Notes: generated by a model from the letters alone, not told the origin. Positions 44,453-56,852 are shown, counted from the stretch's first letter. The stretch is 64,000 bases of DNA from Pollenia angustigena (GCA_930367215.1 OV884056.1:91151285-91215284); one strand, 5' to 3'. Made by a program: numbers and translations.

Positions 44453-45369
44453 AGGTCTGTCTGGGTAATTCTCCAGTAGCAAATACTCAGTAAATTTGTT
44501 TGGGAGAGTAAGACCAATATAACTCTATCGGCTGAAAAAATCTCAAAAAGTACGCAGACAGTATCCAGTGAAATTTTGCAAGAAAACAGCTGATCAAAGT
44601 GTAAACAATTGAAATAAAAAAGCAAAAGAATTTTAGCATATGTATGTGTACGCAAAATTTAATTCTCGAGGTAAATTAAAAAATTATTAATTAAAGTAAA
44701 GCTTAAAAAGTGTTGTAAATTAAAAAACTTGTTTATTACACTGTTATTAATTTGATAAATTCAATTTCTTCTTGGTTTTTAGTTTTATTTGTCGGGTTTT
44801 GTATAAAACTTCTTTTGCTTACATTGCCCAACATAGTGCCGGCTTACAATGGAAAAAAAAAGAATGAAATGCCCAATACAGTGCCCTCCAACAGCTTGAC
44901 AACGGAGAAAAATAATTTGGATGTGAAGTGCTCGCCAGGAACACAATTCCAAATACTCGCCTCTTCAATTGCAAAGTTTGTCCCACAAACTGCCATCTGC
45001 CATCTCCACTCCACTTATGCCACGGTCGCACTGTATATTTGGACGTTTCTAGCATGAAGTAAAATGTTTTGTTTATTATAATTTATTATAAACGTTAAAA
45101 ATCAACATAATTCTAACTACTTATCTCTGCCATTGTTAAATTTAAATTTTTATTTTCACAAAAACTATTTCATTCAAACAGCTGTTCAAACTATTTGCAA
45201 AATCTTGCAAGCTGAAATTTCTCCAGTAACATTTTGCAAGTTCTCTAACTTCCAACTGTCAAAAAATTCTCTTTTTGGCTCTCTCGCTGCAAGAGATTTG
45301 GAGTACGCAGACAACATTTTGCAAGATTTTGCAACATTTTGCGCAAAATATGTGTACGCAGACAGACCT
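44453..45369. mobile_element. TIR element with AAT target duplication
   Basis: The ends AGGTCTGTCTGGGTA and AGGTCTGTCTGCGTA (reverse complement of the right end) are flanked by AAT on both sides. CAGCTGATCAAAG/CAGCTGTTCAAAC and TTGCAAGA words pair near the ends. A 101-codon plus-strand frame (44752-45057), opposed by a 78-codon reverse frame, is GC-richer than its surroundings. Neither is recognised. Confidence 0.65.
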
Positions 45370-45402
45370 AATATTGAGAGTTCTGATTGTGTGCACTAAG
45401 CA

Positions 45403-45680
45403 GTGATGCCAACTTAGTGCTTTTGGCACTATTTATGATGCTTTTTGATGCCTCAAAACGCCAAAATTGTATCCATAGTGCCGAACTAAGGAAAAGCACT
45501 AACTTGGTTCTTTTTAAATTTTTCGTCAGTGCCTTTAGTGCTTTTTACAATTTTTATTTTTTTCTATCATTTTTTTAAAACTTCGATTATATAAAGGATG
45601 ATTTAGATGGGACTTGCCATTTGGGGTAAAATTTTGAGAAGGATTGTAAAGATTTTAAGATTTAAAATTATAAAAAACAA
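45403..45680 (+). mobile_element. Left-end fragment of the 8073-9180 hAT family
   Basis: It begins CAGTGATGCCAACTTAGTGC and follows the longer copy through the TTCGATTATATAAAGGATGA region to about 45680. It contains a local duplication (GATGCTTTTTGATGCC) and has no right end. Confidence 0.8.
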
Positions 45681-46030
45681 ATGCATTACATTCTGCTGGT
45701 GTCTAATAATTGTAAATTTTTTTTCAGTTAAACTTTTAATCATAAAAAACATCAGTTTATATAAAAAAAATTTAATCAAGTTAATTTAATTTTCTTATAT
45801 AAACAAAATATCTGCAAAAAATTTTGTTAATACCAAAAAATATTTAATTGACACTATTTATTTCTTTATTGGTGCAAATTCAATTAATTTTTTAGTTAAT
45901 ATCACAAATTTTTAAATTTAAATCAATCTTTTTTTGTACTATAAGTAGGATCTGCTTTTGTTCTTCGAATTTTTAAGATGGTAATAAAAAATTTAAAAAA
46001 AGGAAGAGTTGTTGTGAGATCCTACTCTAA

Positions 46031-46128
46031 GGGCCATTATTACAACTTGAAGTTAGCTAAAGTTAAAATTAAATTGACAGATAATAATGTGTCGGATAAC
46101 AGCTAACGCCAAGTTATAATAATGGCCC
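46031..46128. mobile_element. 98-bp MITE, TAA target duplication
   Basis: GGGCCATTATTACAACTTG and CAAGTTATAATAATGGCCC are inverted ends flanked by TAA (46028-46030 and 46129-46131). The whole element folds into one hairpin, with GTTAGCT/AGCTAAC pairing inside. Confidence 0.9.
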
Positions 46129-46237
46129 TAAGACATTCCAAAATTTTCTAAATAGTCAGAATTTTTGCCCAATTTTAGTTGTCCGAAAGTTGTATTTTAT
46201 TATCTAATAAATTTAATTTAAAGTACAATCAGTGTTA

Positions 46238-48250
46238 AGCTTAGTCTAGACGATATGTTGAATCAGCAAATGTATGCTTGCACTCATATGCTTAAATATT
46301 ATAACAAATGCCTCTATCAGCATATTCAATATGTTAGGTGTCTAGACGATATGCTGAAAATACTAAATTTTTCAAATTCATCATATGCTAGCAAATGATA
46401 TTTCAACAAATAAGTTAGCATACAATTTTTGTGTCTACACGATATGTTGAATTTCGTATGTTGTTATGTATGTTGAGTAAAGAGAACATTTGTTTAAAAA
46501 TTTAAAAATTTATTTGACAATTCTCTTTTTTTATTATTTTATTTTATTTAAAATTTGTTATCAATTATCGCCTTTATTGCAAAATTGAATAGTTTTAGTG
46601 TAATTAACACTTAAAATGTAAGAGTGCTTTATTGGGCTGGGTCAAATCTCAAAAAATTAAAATATTTAAGGACTGGATTGATCTTAAAATTATTAGTAAA
46701 GTCTCACAGTTAATTAATTTATTTCAGTTCTACCCCTATGGTAAATTATGTGCCGACCAGCAGCATGTTTTATGGATTCATTTGATACCCACACCACCAT
46801 AGTGTCTAAAAATATTGGTCCTATAACTATCGTTTAGTATACCGATCGACTTAATCGCTATCTGAGTCGATATAAGGATGTCCGTCCGGCCGGCTGGTTG
46901 GCTGTCCACTTTGTAGTGCGCAAAGTACACGTCGCAATAATTTGATGAAATTTGGTACATTGGTTCTAATTATTTATTGTAATTAAACGATGAGGAACGG
47001 TCCATAATTTCTCAAAGATCCCATAAAAACTTCTTTCCGAATAAGAGTCTTTGCGCTCATAAACCATGTTCTATGTTGGTATTAAGACTAAATCTGGGTC
47101 AAAAAGTATGTTTTGTATTTTTTAACCGTTTTAAAGTCCCGCTTTCTACGGGAGCTTTTTGCCGATTATCACAAAATTGCATCGTGTTATTTCTAACCAC
47201 TTAAAGCTAAATTGGACTATATTTTTCCACGATATCAATATTTTTTTACGGTTTTGGCGTAAATGATTTCCCAGAGTGGGCTTTATACGGAGCCTATGGA
47301 AATTGTGGGCCGATCTTCTCCAAATTTAGTTGTGTGATTTCTAGTTTTATGGAAATATGACCGACCAAATTTGACTATAATAGCGTTATTCGGTACGTCT
47401 TAGGCATATTTAAGTATTTCCGAGAATGGGTTTAACATGGGGCCTATGGTTAAATATGGAGCGATCATCTTAGTGTAATATCTAGTCATAGAAAGTTCTT
47501 GCAAAACTAAATAGCAATCGGTTCATTCTGTCGCGAATTTTTGTTAGTTTCTTTAACAGAAATATCAATTTTGGTTCTGGTTTTAAAGAAGAAAATTTAC
47601 TCAGTTGAGCGAAGTCGTTGATTGATATACCACTAAATTAAGAACCCTTATGTCCAGTCGAAGACCGGCAATAAGGAAAAAATTTATTAAGCGAAATGAT
47701 GTTTGTCACACCATATAGTTAATGGTTAATAATTCGGCATGTTTAATATACCACGTGAAAGGCATTTGGAAACACGCTTCAGCGCTACCCACATTTCTGA
47801 GATCAAATTTATACTTCATGAGATATTGGTTAAGAATTTTTCAACTTTTATGATCTATATCTCTAAAACAAAGTTCGTTGACCAACATTTTTATTTTCAA
47901 AGCACTTCTAAATGCAATTTTTTGTTTGCCAATGAGCTAGAAATCTTGATAAGTTCCGGGGCTATATACAAAATTAAACAAGTAATTGAAAGAATACCAA
48001 TTTTTATCTATTTTATATGCTACCAAATTTGCCGTATGCTGAAAAGCTTGCATGCGACTTTCAACAAATAACATATTTGTCAACATACGTAGAAAATTTG
48101 TTTAAAAGTAAAAATGTTGTGTCTAGACGATATGCTATAATTTTGAACAAACGTTTGCTGACTTCGTTAACAAATGCCTGTCATATGTTGGTAAGCATAC
48201 GTTTGTTTCTACATAAATTTGCTGATTCAACATATCGTGTAGACTAAGCT
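46238..48250. mobile_element. 2-kb TTA-flanked element, Harbinger-like
   Basis: The ends AGCTTAGTCTAGACGATATG and AGCTTAGTCTACACGATATG (reverse complement of the right end) pair, continuing TTGAATCAGCAAAT on both sides. TTA flanks both (46235-46237 and 48251-48253). ACGATATG and CATATG words repeat within 250 bp of each end. The interior has a GTCCGTCCGGCCGGCTGG block (46880-46897) and degenerate 'gaccaaatttgac' repeats, but no transposase. A 110-codon frame at 47739-48071 overlaps the right subterminal repeats and is probably not real. Confidence 0.85.
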
Positions 48251-48330
48251 TTAGACATTTAAAAACTTTTCTGTCTGAAACTTTTTAGTTGTTTTCCCAT
48301 TTGTCAACCTGTAAGCAGCAAACCATGGCG

Positions 48331-48470
48331 AATTCATACATGTGACCATATCAGACAAGTGTGATCGTTGTCAATTTTTTGCATGGAATTTTACATTTTA
48401 AACGCAAATAACTAACCTATAAAACGCGACAGCCAGCATAACTCTATCTCTTATGCGGTCACCTGTATGA
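48331..48470. mobile_element. Small palindrome, GAATTCATAC ends
   Basis: GGCGAATTCATACATGTGAC and the inverse GGTCACCTGTATGAATTCG face each other around about 100 bp. Target duplication not visible; limits are approximate. Confidence 0.6.
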
Positions 48471-48479
48471 ATTCGTGTT

Positions 48480-50150
48480 TCTGCAAGCATATTTGTTTGA
48501 TATTTATAACTTTTTTTAAATTAATGCCACAGTGAACCGTTTGCAAAAATTGTATAACTAGTCACTACAATTGGGAGGGGTATTATGTATTTGTGTTTAT
48601 GTGTGTAACGTATTGATATACTGGATCTTAAACCAACTTTTTCGTTTACCGATCGAGAAATTTCACGATTTCTGTCTGTTTGTTTATTCAAGCTGGATGG
48701 ATGCGTAAACATCATCCGCAAAGTACAGATCAGAATTTTGGAGATAGTTTAATAAAATTTTAAGTTTACGATTTCATTGCCAAAAGAGCGAAGGTTATTG
48801 AAATGGTGCGTGACAGTCACTCGATTACTGCCCCTATTGAATAGAGCATTGTGTTCATAAAACTTCTAATTATGATAAAACAATTTTTAACAATTCAAAC
48901 TCAAAAATTTTTAATAATCTCACTGGCAAATTTTATAGCAATCGATTAATACTGGACCATAGCTCCCATAAAAATACGACTCCCGAAAACTTCTTTCACT
49001 GCCATAAATTCTTAACAAGTATTGAGACAAAAATTGACAAAAATAATTTTTATTAAAGCTACTTTGTCATTTGAAAGTCTTGTAAAATAAATCGAATCCG
49101 TCCTAAGCCACCACTGACTAGTCCAGTGGTGTAAGGTTTCATATGGTTAGGCTTGCCCGACTGTACTATCTTGCTTGTATTAAAATGGAGCAATGTTTTT
49201 GTTTTTGTGACCTCTTTCCTCATGTTTTGTCATCCAATCCAATCACACATGGATGAATATTTATGTATGTATGTCCTTTTATCCCTTTAAAACTCATCAA
49301 GCATTCATGCTCTCAGCCACACAACAAATATCCTACCAATAAGTAAAAACATGCCAAAACATGTTTTGTCATGGGAACAAACGAATTTTTCCATAATTTA
49401 TTATCGAAATCTTAATGACAAAAGTATTTGGGCCATGGTAATTTTAACCAAAAAAAAAAATCCCTCTACTTATGAATTTTGTGGAAAATCCTTAAAATAA
49501 CAACAAAATACACATTGATATTCGAATAGAAGCCACATAATAGATACATTCATGCATGAATGCAAAGAATAAATCAGTGGCCATAAAATATTTCTAGAGT
49601 ATTTGTACACTGAATTGATATTTGAGATTTGCTTGGTGGCTTTGTTTGAAATCTATAAAAGACCATAAATTAATTGATTGTAGTGTCATAGAGCAAAGTA
49701 TGTATCTAGTATGAGTGCTTAGGTTGTTATTGATTTCTTGGAATAAAATGCAATGTGTAGGTTTTTCCTTTTCTCGGTAAGTGTTTTTCATATGTTGTTA
49801 GGCATTTGTTTTTGCAATTCTATTTAACAAAGCAACTTCAAAGAAACTTATAACAACTCAGCGAAACCCAATAAAATGTAGTTTCAAACGTAGCAGGTTC
49901 GTAAGTTTCGCTTACTTCATATTTCGCCTAAGGAAGACATGCATTTTGTATGGCAAATCCGCACTTTGAAGAAATATGCGTATAAAAACACGTGAATGCA
50001 AAAATTGTTCATTAATATTCTTCCTAACCCACCTGCTTATGGAATGACGTGATCCTTTAAATGTTAAGTTTTAAAGAATTCGTTCACTTACGGCAGTGAA
50101 ATCGGTCAGCCTCATTCCGTTATCGGAAGTTTCGTTGTGGATTTGTCTAT
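48480..50150. other. Low-repeat stretch, no supported gene
   Basis: No terminal repeats, domains or splice-bounded exons recognised. It lies upstream of scf on the same strand and may be intronic or intergenic host DNA. Confidence 0.35.
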
Positions 50151-50156
50151 TTTAAA

Positions 50157-51780
50157 ATGAGCTCCTGTACTAAGACCTATCCCAATCAAAATAATGCGTT
50201 GACACCTTCCTCCTTCGCCACAAAACCAGAGCAAGGGTACCAACTTCGAATCCGTGCATATGGACACCGTTTTATGGGTGGTAAGTCACAGCCTGCACGT
50301 TACTCCCCGAAGGGCATCACCATAACCAGGTTGGGGCCGTAGTCCCAAGGGCGTCCTGGTTACCATGGTACCGAATGAGACTTCGGTTAGCTTTGTAGCC
50401 TAAGCTACTACCAGTAGGATCCCAAATGGTCTGGGGACTGGTCAACCCTGGTCAAAGATGCCACATCAAACACACGTCCACATACAGGAACCAAAGACAG
50501 CACCAAAAAACACACAAACACATCAACAGCCGCCCTCACGGACGACACATTGGTCACATAGTGTGACACCGGCAAGGGACATCACGAACAACACTGCCCA
50601 CAAACAACAACAGTAAACACAGTCACCCTTACGGGAAGAATCAACGGCCACAACATGATCCAGCAACAATCAACCAGGTGGAAACAGCAGCAGCAGTCAA
50701 AACGTAGAGCAGGGTGTCATATCCGAAATCATTTACAGCGTGCCGCTACTGCACCAAGGCATTCCCAACTCCAGCCCCCAACGAAGCCAGAGGTGAAAAT
50801 GCCCCGGCAAAAACAACAGCAGCAGGCACAAGCTACCAGCCAACAAATCAGCGAAGTTCACCATAATCAGCAGCCGACCTCTGAAACAACAGCAAGCAAT
50901 CTGCAGAGCGAACAGTTCAACGATTTCCGCAAACTGCTTTCACTATTTCCGTAATCTCCTCGCAAAAACTTTACGGAACATTGCCTCAACATCCCCATCG
51001 TCCGTTCGCTATCTTAGGCCCTACTTTATTCCCAACCCCACCCAGTATGAGAGATTCCCATACTTTCTAAGTCCCTCATGTCATCATAGTAGTGCCACTC
51101 GGCTATAACATGTCACACGCCCTCAAGTCCCGTCCCACAGACCGAAATGTCTGACATAGCCCTCTTATGCAAAAATGCATTAAGAAGTCAATATCCAAGA
51201 TTACCAAACTCAGACCGAAGCCAAAATCTGGGAAGCAGAACTTACCGACAGTCATAACAAGGATATTTTCCCTGCTAATTTTGCCAAAGAACAATTTTAA
51301 TGTAATCGTCGTAAAGTTTGTCTTTGGTCTCTTCGTCTTTCTCTTCCGTCGGCGCATGGGCATAAATCAGGCTAATAAAAAAGGTTGTGGCCATCTGTTC
51401 GTCCAGTGGTGTGCAACTGGTGTCAGAAATGTGTGTACCTTCCAAGTACGAATCCGTTAACCATGGTCCTTTCAACGTTTGCGGTGATCGCCCACATTAT
51501 GATGAGTCCATTAATTTTCATTAAAAAGAGCAAAAAGAGCGAACGATGTGTATACATACACAAAAAAAAAAGAGCAAAAGAGCATAAAACCAACAAATGC
51601 AAACGTAAATAAACCAATACAATGCCACACATGCAAAGCTTTCAATGTAGTGGTGCCCATACTTGGTTATAAGGCCAACTCCAATCTCTTAACCTTAGGG
51701 AAGGTTTCACACGTTAGCCCTCGCCTTGGCGGTTGGCCGGGACTTACTATGCGGAGGTATGTGACATGCGGTTGATAAGG
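50157..51780 (+). other. GC-richer, CAG/Q-rich block, probably TE-derived
   Basis: Base composition changes sharply at about 50100. Frames include a 61-codon one (50157-50342) and a 99-codon Gln-rich one (50655-50954, with KQQQQAQATSQQISEVHHNQ). The sequence GGTTACCATGGTACCGAATG at 50359 resembles CCCATGGTACCAAATAAGG at 60104. Such leaders occur before ORF1 in some non-LTR retrotransposons, so this could be a 5' fragment of one. No RT, gag knuckle or terminal repeat confirms it. Confidence 0.4.
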
Positions 51781-52408
51781 ATCGCTTTGGCTTCACCAAG
51801 TTGAACCGATCAGTGGCTTTACTCAAATAGTCAAACAGAACTCAAATAATTCAATTAGACGAAATTGCCAATAATTAACATTGAGATAGTCTTACTCAAA
51901 GAATTGTCTACATCAAATCTGCATGTTCATCGGCAAATTATCTACATCAAATCTGCATGTTCAACCCTGAGACTCAAGATGAGACTTGCCAGCAATCAAT
52001 TATTAGAGTATCAAAACTTGTGATTGAATGAATTTAAACTTTGGATCTGCGTTTTTTCCTGTAATAGACATTGAGGAAAAAAGAAGTAGTCCGTTTAGAA
52101 TTTTTAACGTTCTGGTGGTGAATGTTCGCATAAAAAAGCACTAGGAAAGGCTGGCGCAGCCTAATTTTAAATGAGAATTTTATGAATTTCACACATGTAT
52201 TCGATCAACCCGACAATATCTCATCTATTTTCCGTCTATATCCCAAATAGTGGATTTTACGTCTAACATTTAAGTTTTAAAGTTCATCAAAATCATTCAG
52301 GTTTCACTACAATTATAACAAATTCTTAAAACTTTATTCATATTTAACAACTATTTTCCTAATAAGTTCTTCTGAGTCAAAAAGCCCATTTGAAAAATAT
52401 TTGAATAA

Positions 52409-52534
52409 GCCCCTTTCCCACTCGGCAAGTTACTTGCCGACAACAACAAAGTCTGTAAGGAAAAAAAATTTTCCAAAAAATTTGTACAGACTTTGTTGTT
52501 GTCGGCAAGTAACTTGCCGAGTGTGAAAGGGGGC
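52409..52534. mobile_element. 126-bp hairpin MITE in an scf intron
   Basis: GCCCCTTTCCCACTCGGCAA and the inverse TTGCCGAGTGTGAAAGGGGG extend into a nearly perfect hairpin with AACAACAAAGTCTGTA arms. The flanks are TAA and TTA. It ends about 75 bp before the scf splice acceptor at 52608. Confidence 0.85.
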
Positions 52535-52608
52535 TTACATCAAAACTTTTGTTTTTCTGAAGATTAACTAAACGCCTAAAACTAATAATTACCTTCTGTT
52601 TCTTTCAG

Positions 52609-53449
52609 AGCCGATCGCAATCACGACAACTACTTATCAATTAAAGAATTAGGACAATATATAAATAAAAACATAGTGGACCATATAGATGAAGCCATAC
52701 AACTAAATCCCCGGGAATTTCGTCGGGTCGATATAGCACCTGCCGATGGCCTTATAACCTGGGAAGAATATCATCGTTTCTTTTTAAAAGAACACGGCAT
52801 GACCGAAGCCGATATCGATGAACATAATGAAATCAAACACACTGCCTTAAATCGGAAGGCCCGAGAAGATATGATGCGTGACAAGGCCAGATGGTCAGAG
52901 GCAGCCAGAACAGATCTCTTCACCTTAACCATAGACGAGTACCTCTCATTTCGCCATCCAGAGTCGAGCATTTCGAATCTCTTGGAATTAGTAGATGATT
53001 TGCTAAGACAATTCGATCAGGACGGTGATGATCAATTGAGTATAGAGGAATTCTCGGAAGTCAATGTGGCCGACGATGACGATTTAATAAGAAAATCTTT
53101 AATATCCAAAACCGTAGTGGAGAGAAGAGAGGAATTCAAGAGAATTATAGATAAAAATCAAGATGGCAAAGCAGATAGAGGAGAACTATTAAATTATGTT
53201 AATCCCAAAACTCCCAGGTATGCTTTGCAAGAAGCTGCCACATTATTTAGTTTATGCGATGATAATCGTGATGGTAAATTGACTTTAAAGGAGGTAATTT
53301 GTGATTTAAAATTAGATTTCATTGAATTTTTAATTAATAAAATTGTGTTGTTTTTTTTTTCTTTCTTCTTTTAGTTAATTTCAAATGCTGAAATATTTTT
53401 AACCTCTAAAATGATCGATACTGCTCAAAGTTTTCATACTGAATTTTAA
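52609..53449 (+). CDS. scf: Cab45/SDF4-type EF-hand protein, last two exons
   Basis: A secretory-pathway calcium-binding protein of the CREC group; Drosophila calls its relative scf (DNA supercoiling factor). Exon 52609-53293 follows acceptor TTCTTTCAG and opens with a split codon, then ADRNHDNYLSIKEL (an EF-hand loop whose first Asp would be in the previous exon). Degenerate hands follow (PADGLITWEEY, TDLFTLTIDEY). Three canonical loops follow: DQDGDDQLSIEE, DKNQDGKADRGE and DDNRDGKLTLKE. An 81-bp intron (53294-53374, GTAATT..TTTTAG, phase 0) leads to the last exon, LISNAEIFLTSKMIDTAQSF, ending HTEF. A C-terminal xxEF/KDEL-like tail fits retention in the ER/Golgi. In all 252 residues are present; the family is usually about 330-360, so the signal peptide and first hand lie upstream, unseen. 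The frame is intact and looks functional. Confidence 0.93.
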
Positions 53450-53595
53450 ATTTCTTTTTTACTCTCCACCTCAATCTCTGCCTGTGAATGAATCCTGTTT
53501 AACATAAATACTTTTAAATACTCATGCATATCTTCTATCAATTTTAAATGTAATTTAAGTCAATTTTTGAATACTCACTTACTCGTATGCAATTG

Positions 53596-53601
53596 AATAA
53601 A
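53596..53601 (+). terminator. Candidate scf polyadenylation signal
   Basis: AATAAA 147 bp after the stop codon, followed by an A-rich then T-rich segment. Further AATAAA words near 55870-55890 could serve a longer 3' UTR, which would then include the MITEs at 53723-55486. Confidence 0.5.
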
Positions 53602-53722
53602 AAAATAGTTAATCTTATTTTTTGGCACAGAACTTTTTTAATTTATACTTTCAAACACACTACAATTTTTATTGGAAATTAATAAGAAAAATATAAACGG
53701 TCTTGTAATTCAAATAGTTTTA

Positions 53723-54158
53723 AGGTGGATTCATCCATGCGTTCCGAACAATATTTTTGTCCGGAGATTAATTTTTTTACTGAGAGTGTTCTGCAGAACG
53801 ATTCATCCATTTCGGAAACTTTGTCCGGATAAACAAAGCTACCATATGGTTAACAGCTGTAAGCAATTAAACCAAATGGCAGTACAACTAGCAAACCACT
53901 TATTTTGATTAGTTTTCTAAAAGTGTGTTAAAGAAAATGGACGAAAACGGAAAGAGATTTTATTATTTTTTTTTTATTTTATTATTCAGCAAAAAAACAA
54001 TCATTTCCACTTTTATGTACAAATTGAAAAAAAGTGGCAACTCAGTATAAAGACAATTCAAGAAAAACTTGCCGAACAAAATAATTTATCTCTCTCTCAG
54101 AAAAAAAAAAAATTATCCGGACAAAAATATTGTTCGGAACGCATAAGTGAATCGAGCT
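53723..54158. mobile_element. TTA-flanked MITE just 3' of scf
   Basis: The ends AGGTGGATTCATCCATGCGT and AGCTCGATTCACTTATGCGT (reverse complement of the right end) continue into TCCGAACAATATTTTTGTCC on both sides. TTA flanks both (53720-53722 and 54159-54161). Its right half was copied by the 512-bp tandem duplication. Confidence 0.85.
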
Positions 54159-54972
54159 TTAAGCTATTTTGAAATAAAAATATTAAAAATTGTAGGTTAT
54201 GTTTTAACAAATTATGTATAAATCGGTACGAATACAAACCAGTTTAATTAAATTCATATAAAACAAAGCATATTAAACACAAAGTAATTTCTTTTGAGTT
54301 CTAAGCATAGCAACATAAGATTTATCTTTGTGTCCCACTTAAGGCGCCCGTACACGACATGTATTTGTCATCTGACATGTCAAATTTTCAAGTCACATGT
54401 AATTGTTCATGTCTGTCAAAATTGCTGTTTTACATAAGGTTTATAATATTCGGTCACAACGGAAAGAGATTTTATTATTTTTTTTTTATTTTATTATTCA
54501 GCAAAAAAACAATCATTTCCACTTTTATGTACAAATTGAAAAAAAGTGGCAACTCAGTATAAAGACAATTCAAGAAAAACTTGCCGAACAAAATAATTTA
54601 TCTCTCTCTCAGAAAAAAAAAAAATTATCCGGACAAAAATATTGTTCGGAACGCATAAGTGAATCGAGCTTTAAGCTATTTTGAAATAAAAATATTAAAA
54701 ATTGTAGGTTATGTTTTAACAAATTATGTATAAATCGGTACGAATACAAACCAGTTTAATTAAATTCATATAAAACAAAGCATATTAAACACAAAGTAAT
54801 TTCTTTTGAGTTCTAAGCATAGCAACATAAGATTTATCTTTGTGTCCCACTTAAGGCGCCCGTACACGACATGTATTTGTCATCTGACATGTCAAATTTT
54901 CAAGTCACATGTAATTGTTCATGTCTGTCAAAATTGCTGTTTTACATAAGGTTTATAATATTCGGTCACAAA
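53949..54972. repeat. 512-bp tandem duplication
   Basis: Units 53949-54460 and 54461-54972 are near-identical by eye. Each runs from GGAAAGAGATTTTATTATTT through the right end of the 53723 MITE, unique sequence and the left end of the 54854 MITE, stopping at CGGTCACAA. ACGG/AACG microhomology at the borders suggests replication slippage or end joining. One breakpoint is inside each MITE. Confidence 0.93.
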
Positions 54973-55486
54973 CGTACATGTAATTTGCTTCTGACATTGT
55001 CTATGTTTTTTTCGCATTGTAATTGCAGAAACCAAAGTAGTTCTCGGTTTCAAAATAACTTGCTGCCGCCACGAAAATATTTATTTGCGCCGTAAAATAA
55101 TTTAGCCATCATAAAAATTTTTTTTTTTTATTTTAGAGATAATAATTTAGAATTTTATAATTAAACGGTTTTTATGTATATATTTACATAAATTCTATTC
55201 AATGGTGAGATGAGCATACATATCTTGGTATTGTAAAATATTAACTTCAGCCGGCTAATGATTCCTTCAATAGTTGACGCCGCTGCCAGTTTCTTCCCGG
55301 CATAGATTGCTGATGTCAGATGGTTTGTCAGAAGAAAATAGAGCACGCTCTAATTGAAACTTTGTCAGATGACTTTGCGTCTGACTTTTACAGAAGCAAA
55401 GTTAAAAAGGTAACACACGACATGTATGTTTTGCAGTGGGAAATTTGACATGTCAGATGACAAAAACACGTCGTCTATATGCTCCT
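54854..55486. mobile_element. TTA-flanked MITE, ACACGACATG ends
   Basis: Left AGGCGCCCGTACACGACATG and right end (reverse complement) AGGAGCATATAGACGACGTG pair, continuing TTTGTCATCTGACATGTCAA on both sides. TTA flanks both (54851-54853 and 55487-55489). TGTCAGATGAC words are repeated inside. A truncated left end of the same element occurs at 54342-54460 through the tandem duplication. Confidence 0.85.
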
Positions 55487-55489
55487 TTA

Positions 55490-56070
55490 TAATGTGATTA
55501 GGTGAATGTTATTTTCGAGGTTAGAACTATATTCTCACTTATCTCTTGCCTTTTAAAGTATATTTTCTTTAAAAATTCTTTGCCAAAAACTTTGAAATTA
55601 ATTATCTTCAATAAGTTGTAAATAGATTTTTCTATAAATTTACTTTTGTTAACCGTCCTTTCAATCTAAAATAATTTCTTTTTATCAAAATCAATTAACA
55701 GTTTAGCAATAAAAATAATCGTTAAAGAAATGTGAAATAATATAGTGATATTATATTTAAGTTCTTCAATCAACTCACCCATACAAACAAGCACACACAT
55801 AGATACGTACATTATATACTCACACACCAATCAAAGTATATATTCCTTTGAAAAAGAAACAAATTATTAAATAAATGTAATAAATAAAATTGTATTTGTA
55901 TAAAATGAAAATAAAAAAAAAATCCTTAAAAAACACAAATAAATGAAGAAACTTTTAATTGAATAGTTAAAACTAGTTTGAGGCCAGTTTCGAAAACTTA
56001 CCCATACAGTTTGAAATGGTCAATGGTACCTTTGGGTATAGTGAGGAATATAAATACATACTTGTTAACT
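55490..56070. other. AT-rich stretch, possible distal scf 3' UTR
   Basis: No features except clustered AATAAA words at 55868-55890, consistent with an alternative poly(A) site. Confidence 0.3.
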
Positions 56071-56074
56071 TTAA

Positions 56075-56213
56075 CTGCCTGTTTTTAGAAAACGTTAACA
56101 AGTGAGTGAGTGGGAAATTACATTGAAAACAAAAATAAATTTTGGTTTTTTATTGTTGTTTTCAACATAATTTCTCATTCACTCACTTGTTTAAGTTTTC
56201 TAAAAACAGGCAG
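56075..56213. mobile_element. 139-bp TAA-flanked MITE
   Basis: CTGCCTGTTTTTAGAAAACG and the inverse TTTTCTAAAAACAGGCAG form the arms, with ACAAGTGAGTGAG/CTCACTTGT pairing. TAA is at both flanks (56072-56074 and 56214-56216). Confidence 0.88.
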
Positions 56214-56407
56214 TAAATATTTTTCGATTTTAAAACTTTTGTGTTAAATAAACTTAAAATTTTTGAAAATATGGCAATGCTAAAGTATATACCGATTATT
56301 TTTGCGAAAACAAAAAAAAACGAACTGGCAACTATGTTCTTTTGTTGACATTTCTCATTTTCAAGTTTTGTTCACAAATATTTTTGAATAATGCCAAATG
56401 AAAATTA

Positions 56408-56550
56408 TGCTGGGTACACACAGTGCAATCTACATTCAATCTGTTTCAATGCAACCTCAAAATATCAAAGCGTTGATGCAATCTGGAATGAATGAAAATG
56501 AATTAATTTCGCTAGATTGCGTAAATGCGTTGCATAGTGTGTATCCAGCA
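56408..56550. mobile_element. 143-bp TTA-flanked MITE
   Basis: TGCTGGGTACACACAGTGCA and TGCTGGATACACACTATGCA (reverse complement of the right end) are the arms. TTA flanks both sides (56405-56407 and 56551-56553). GCAATCT and AATGAAT words pair in the stem. Confidence 0.9.
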
Positions 56551-56852
56551 TTAGATACCACCTAAACGTGCCAAAAACTTCACAGCAGAGAATAGAATTT
56601 CATACAAACTGCATTCAAAATAAAAATGTATCTGCTGCAGTTAAATAAAGGCAGAGGCATGGCATAAACTCGAAGATGAGCTTGCTCCAAAGCAGTTGTA
56701 AAGAAATCTCGCAAACTGCGGCAGATTTCCTCTGGTATCGGAAGGTATCTTTATATATTTCTTCGAAAAAGCCGCCAAAGCAAATAATGTTTTTCTTACA
56801 AAAGTCACCCACTGCAATCAGGAAAGTGCTACTTGCGCAATACCTTATATAT

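Noticed and set aside
47739..48071. 110-codon frame in the 46238-48250 element
   Set aside because: Its end runs through the repeated ACGATATG subterminal region and the composition is unremarkable. Probably chance.
50655..50954. Gln-rich frame as a host transcription factor exon
   Set aside because: The Gln run follows from CAG/CAA repeats; no DNA-binding domain is next to it, and the block looks TE-derived.
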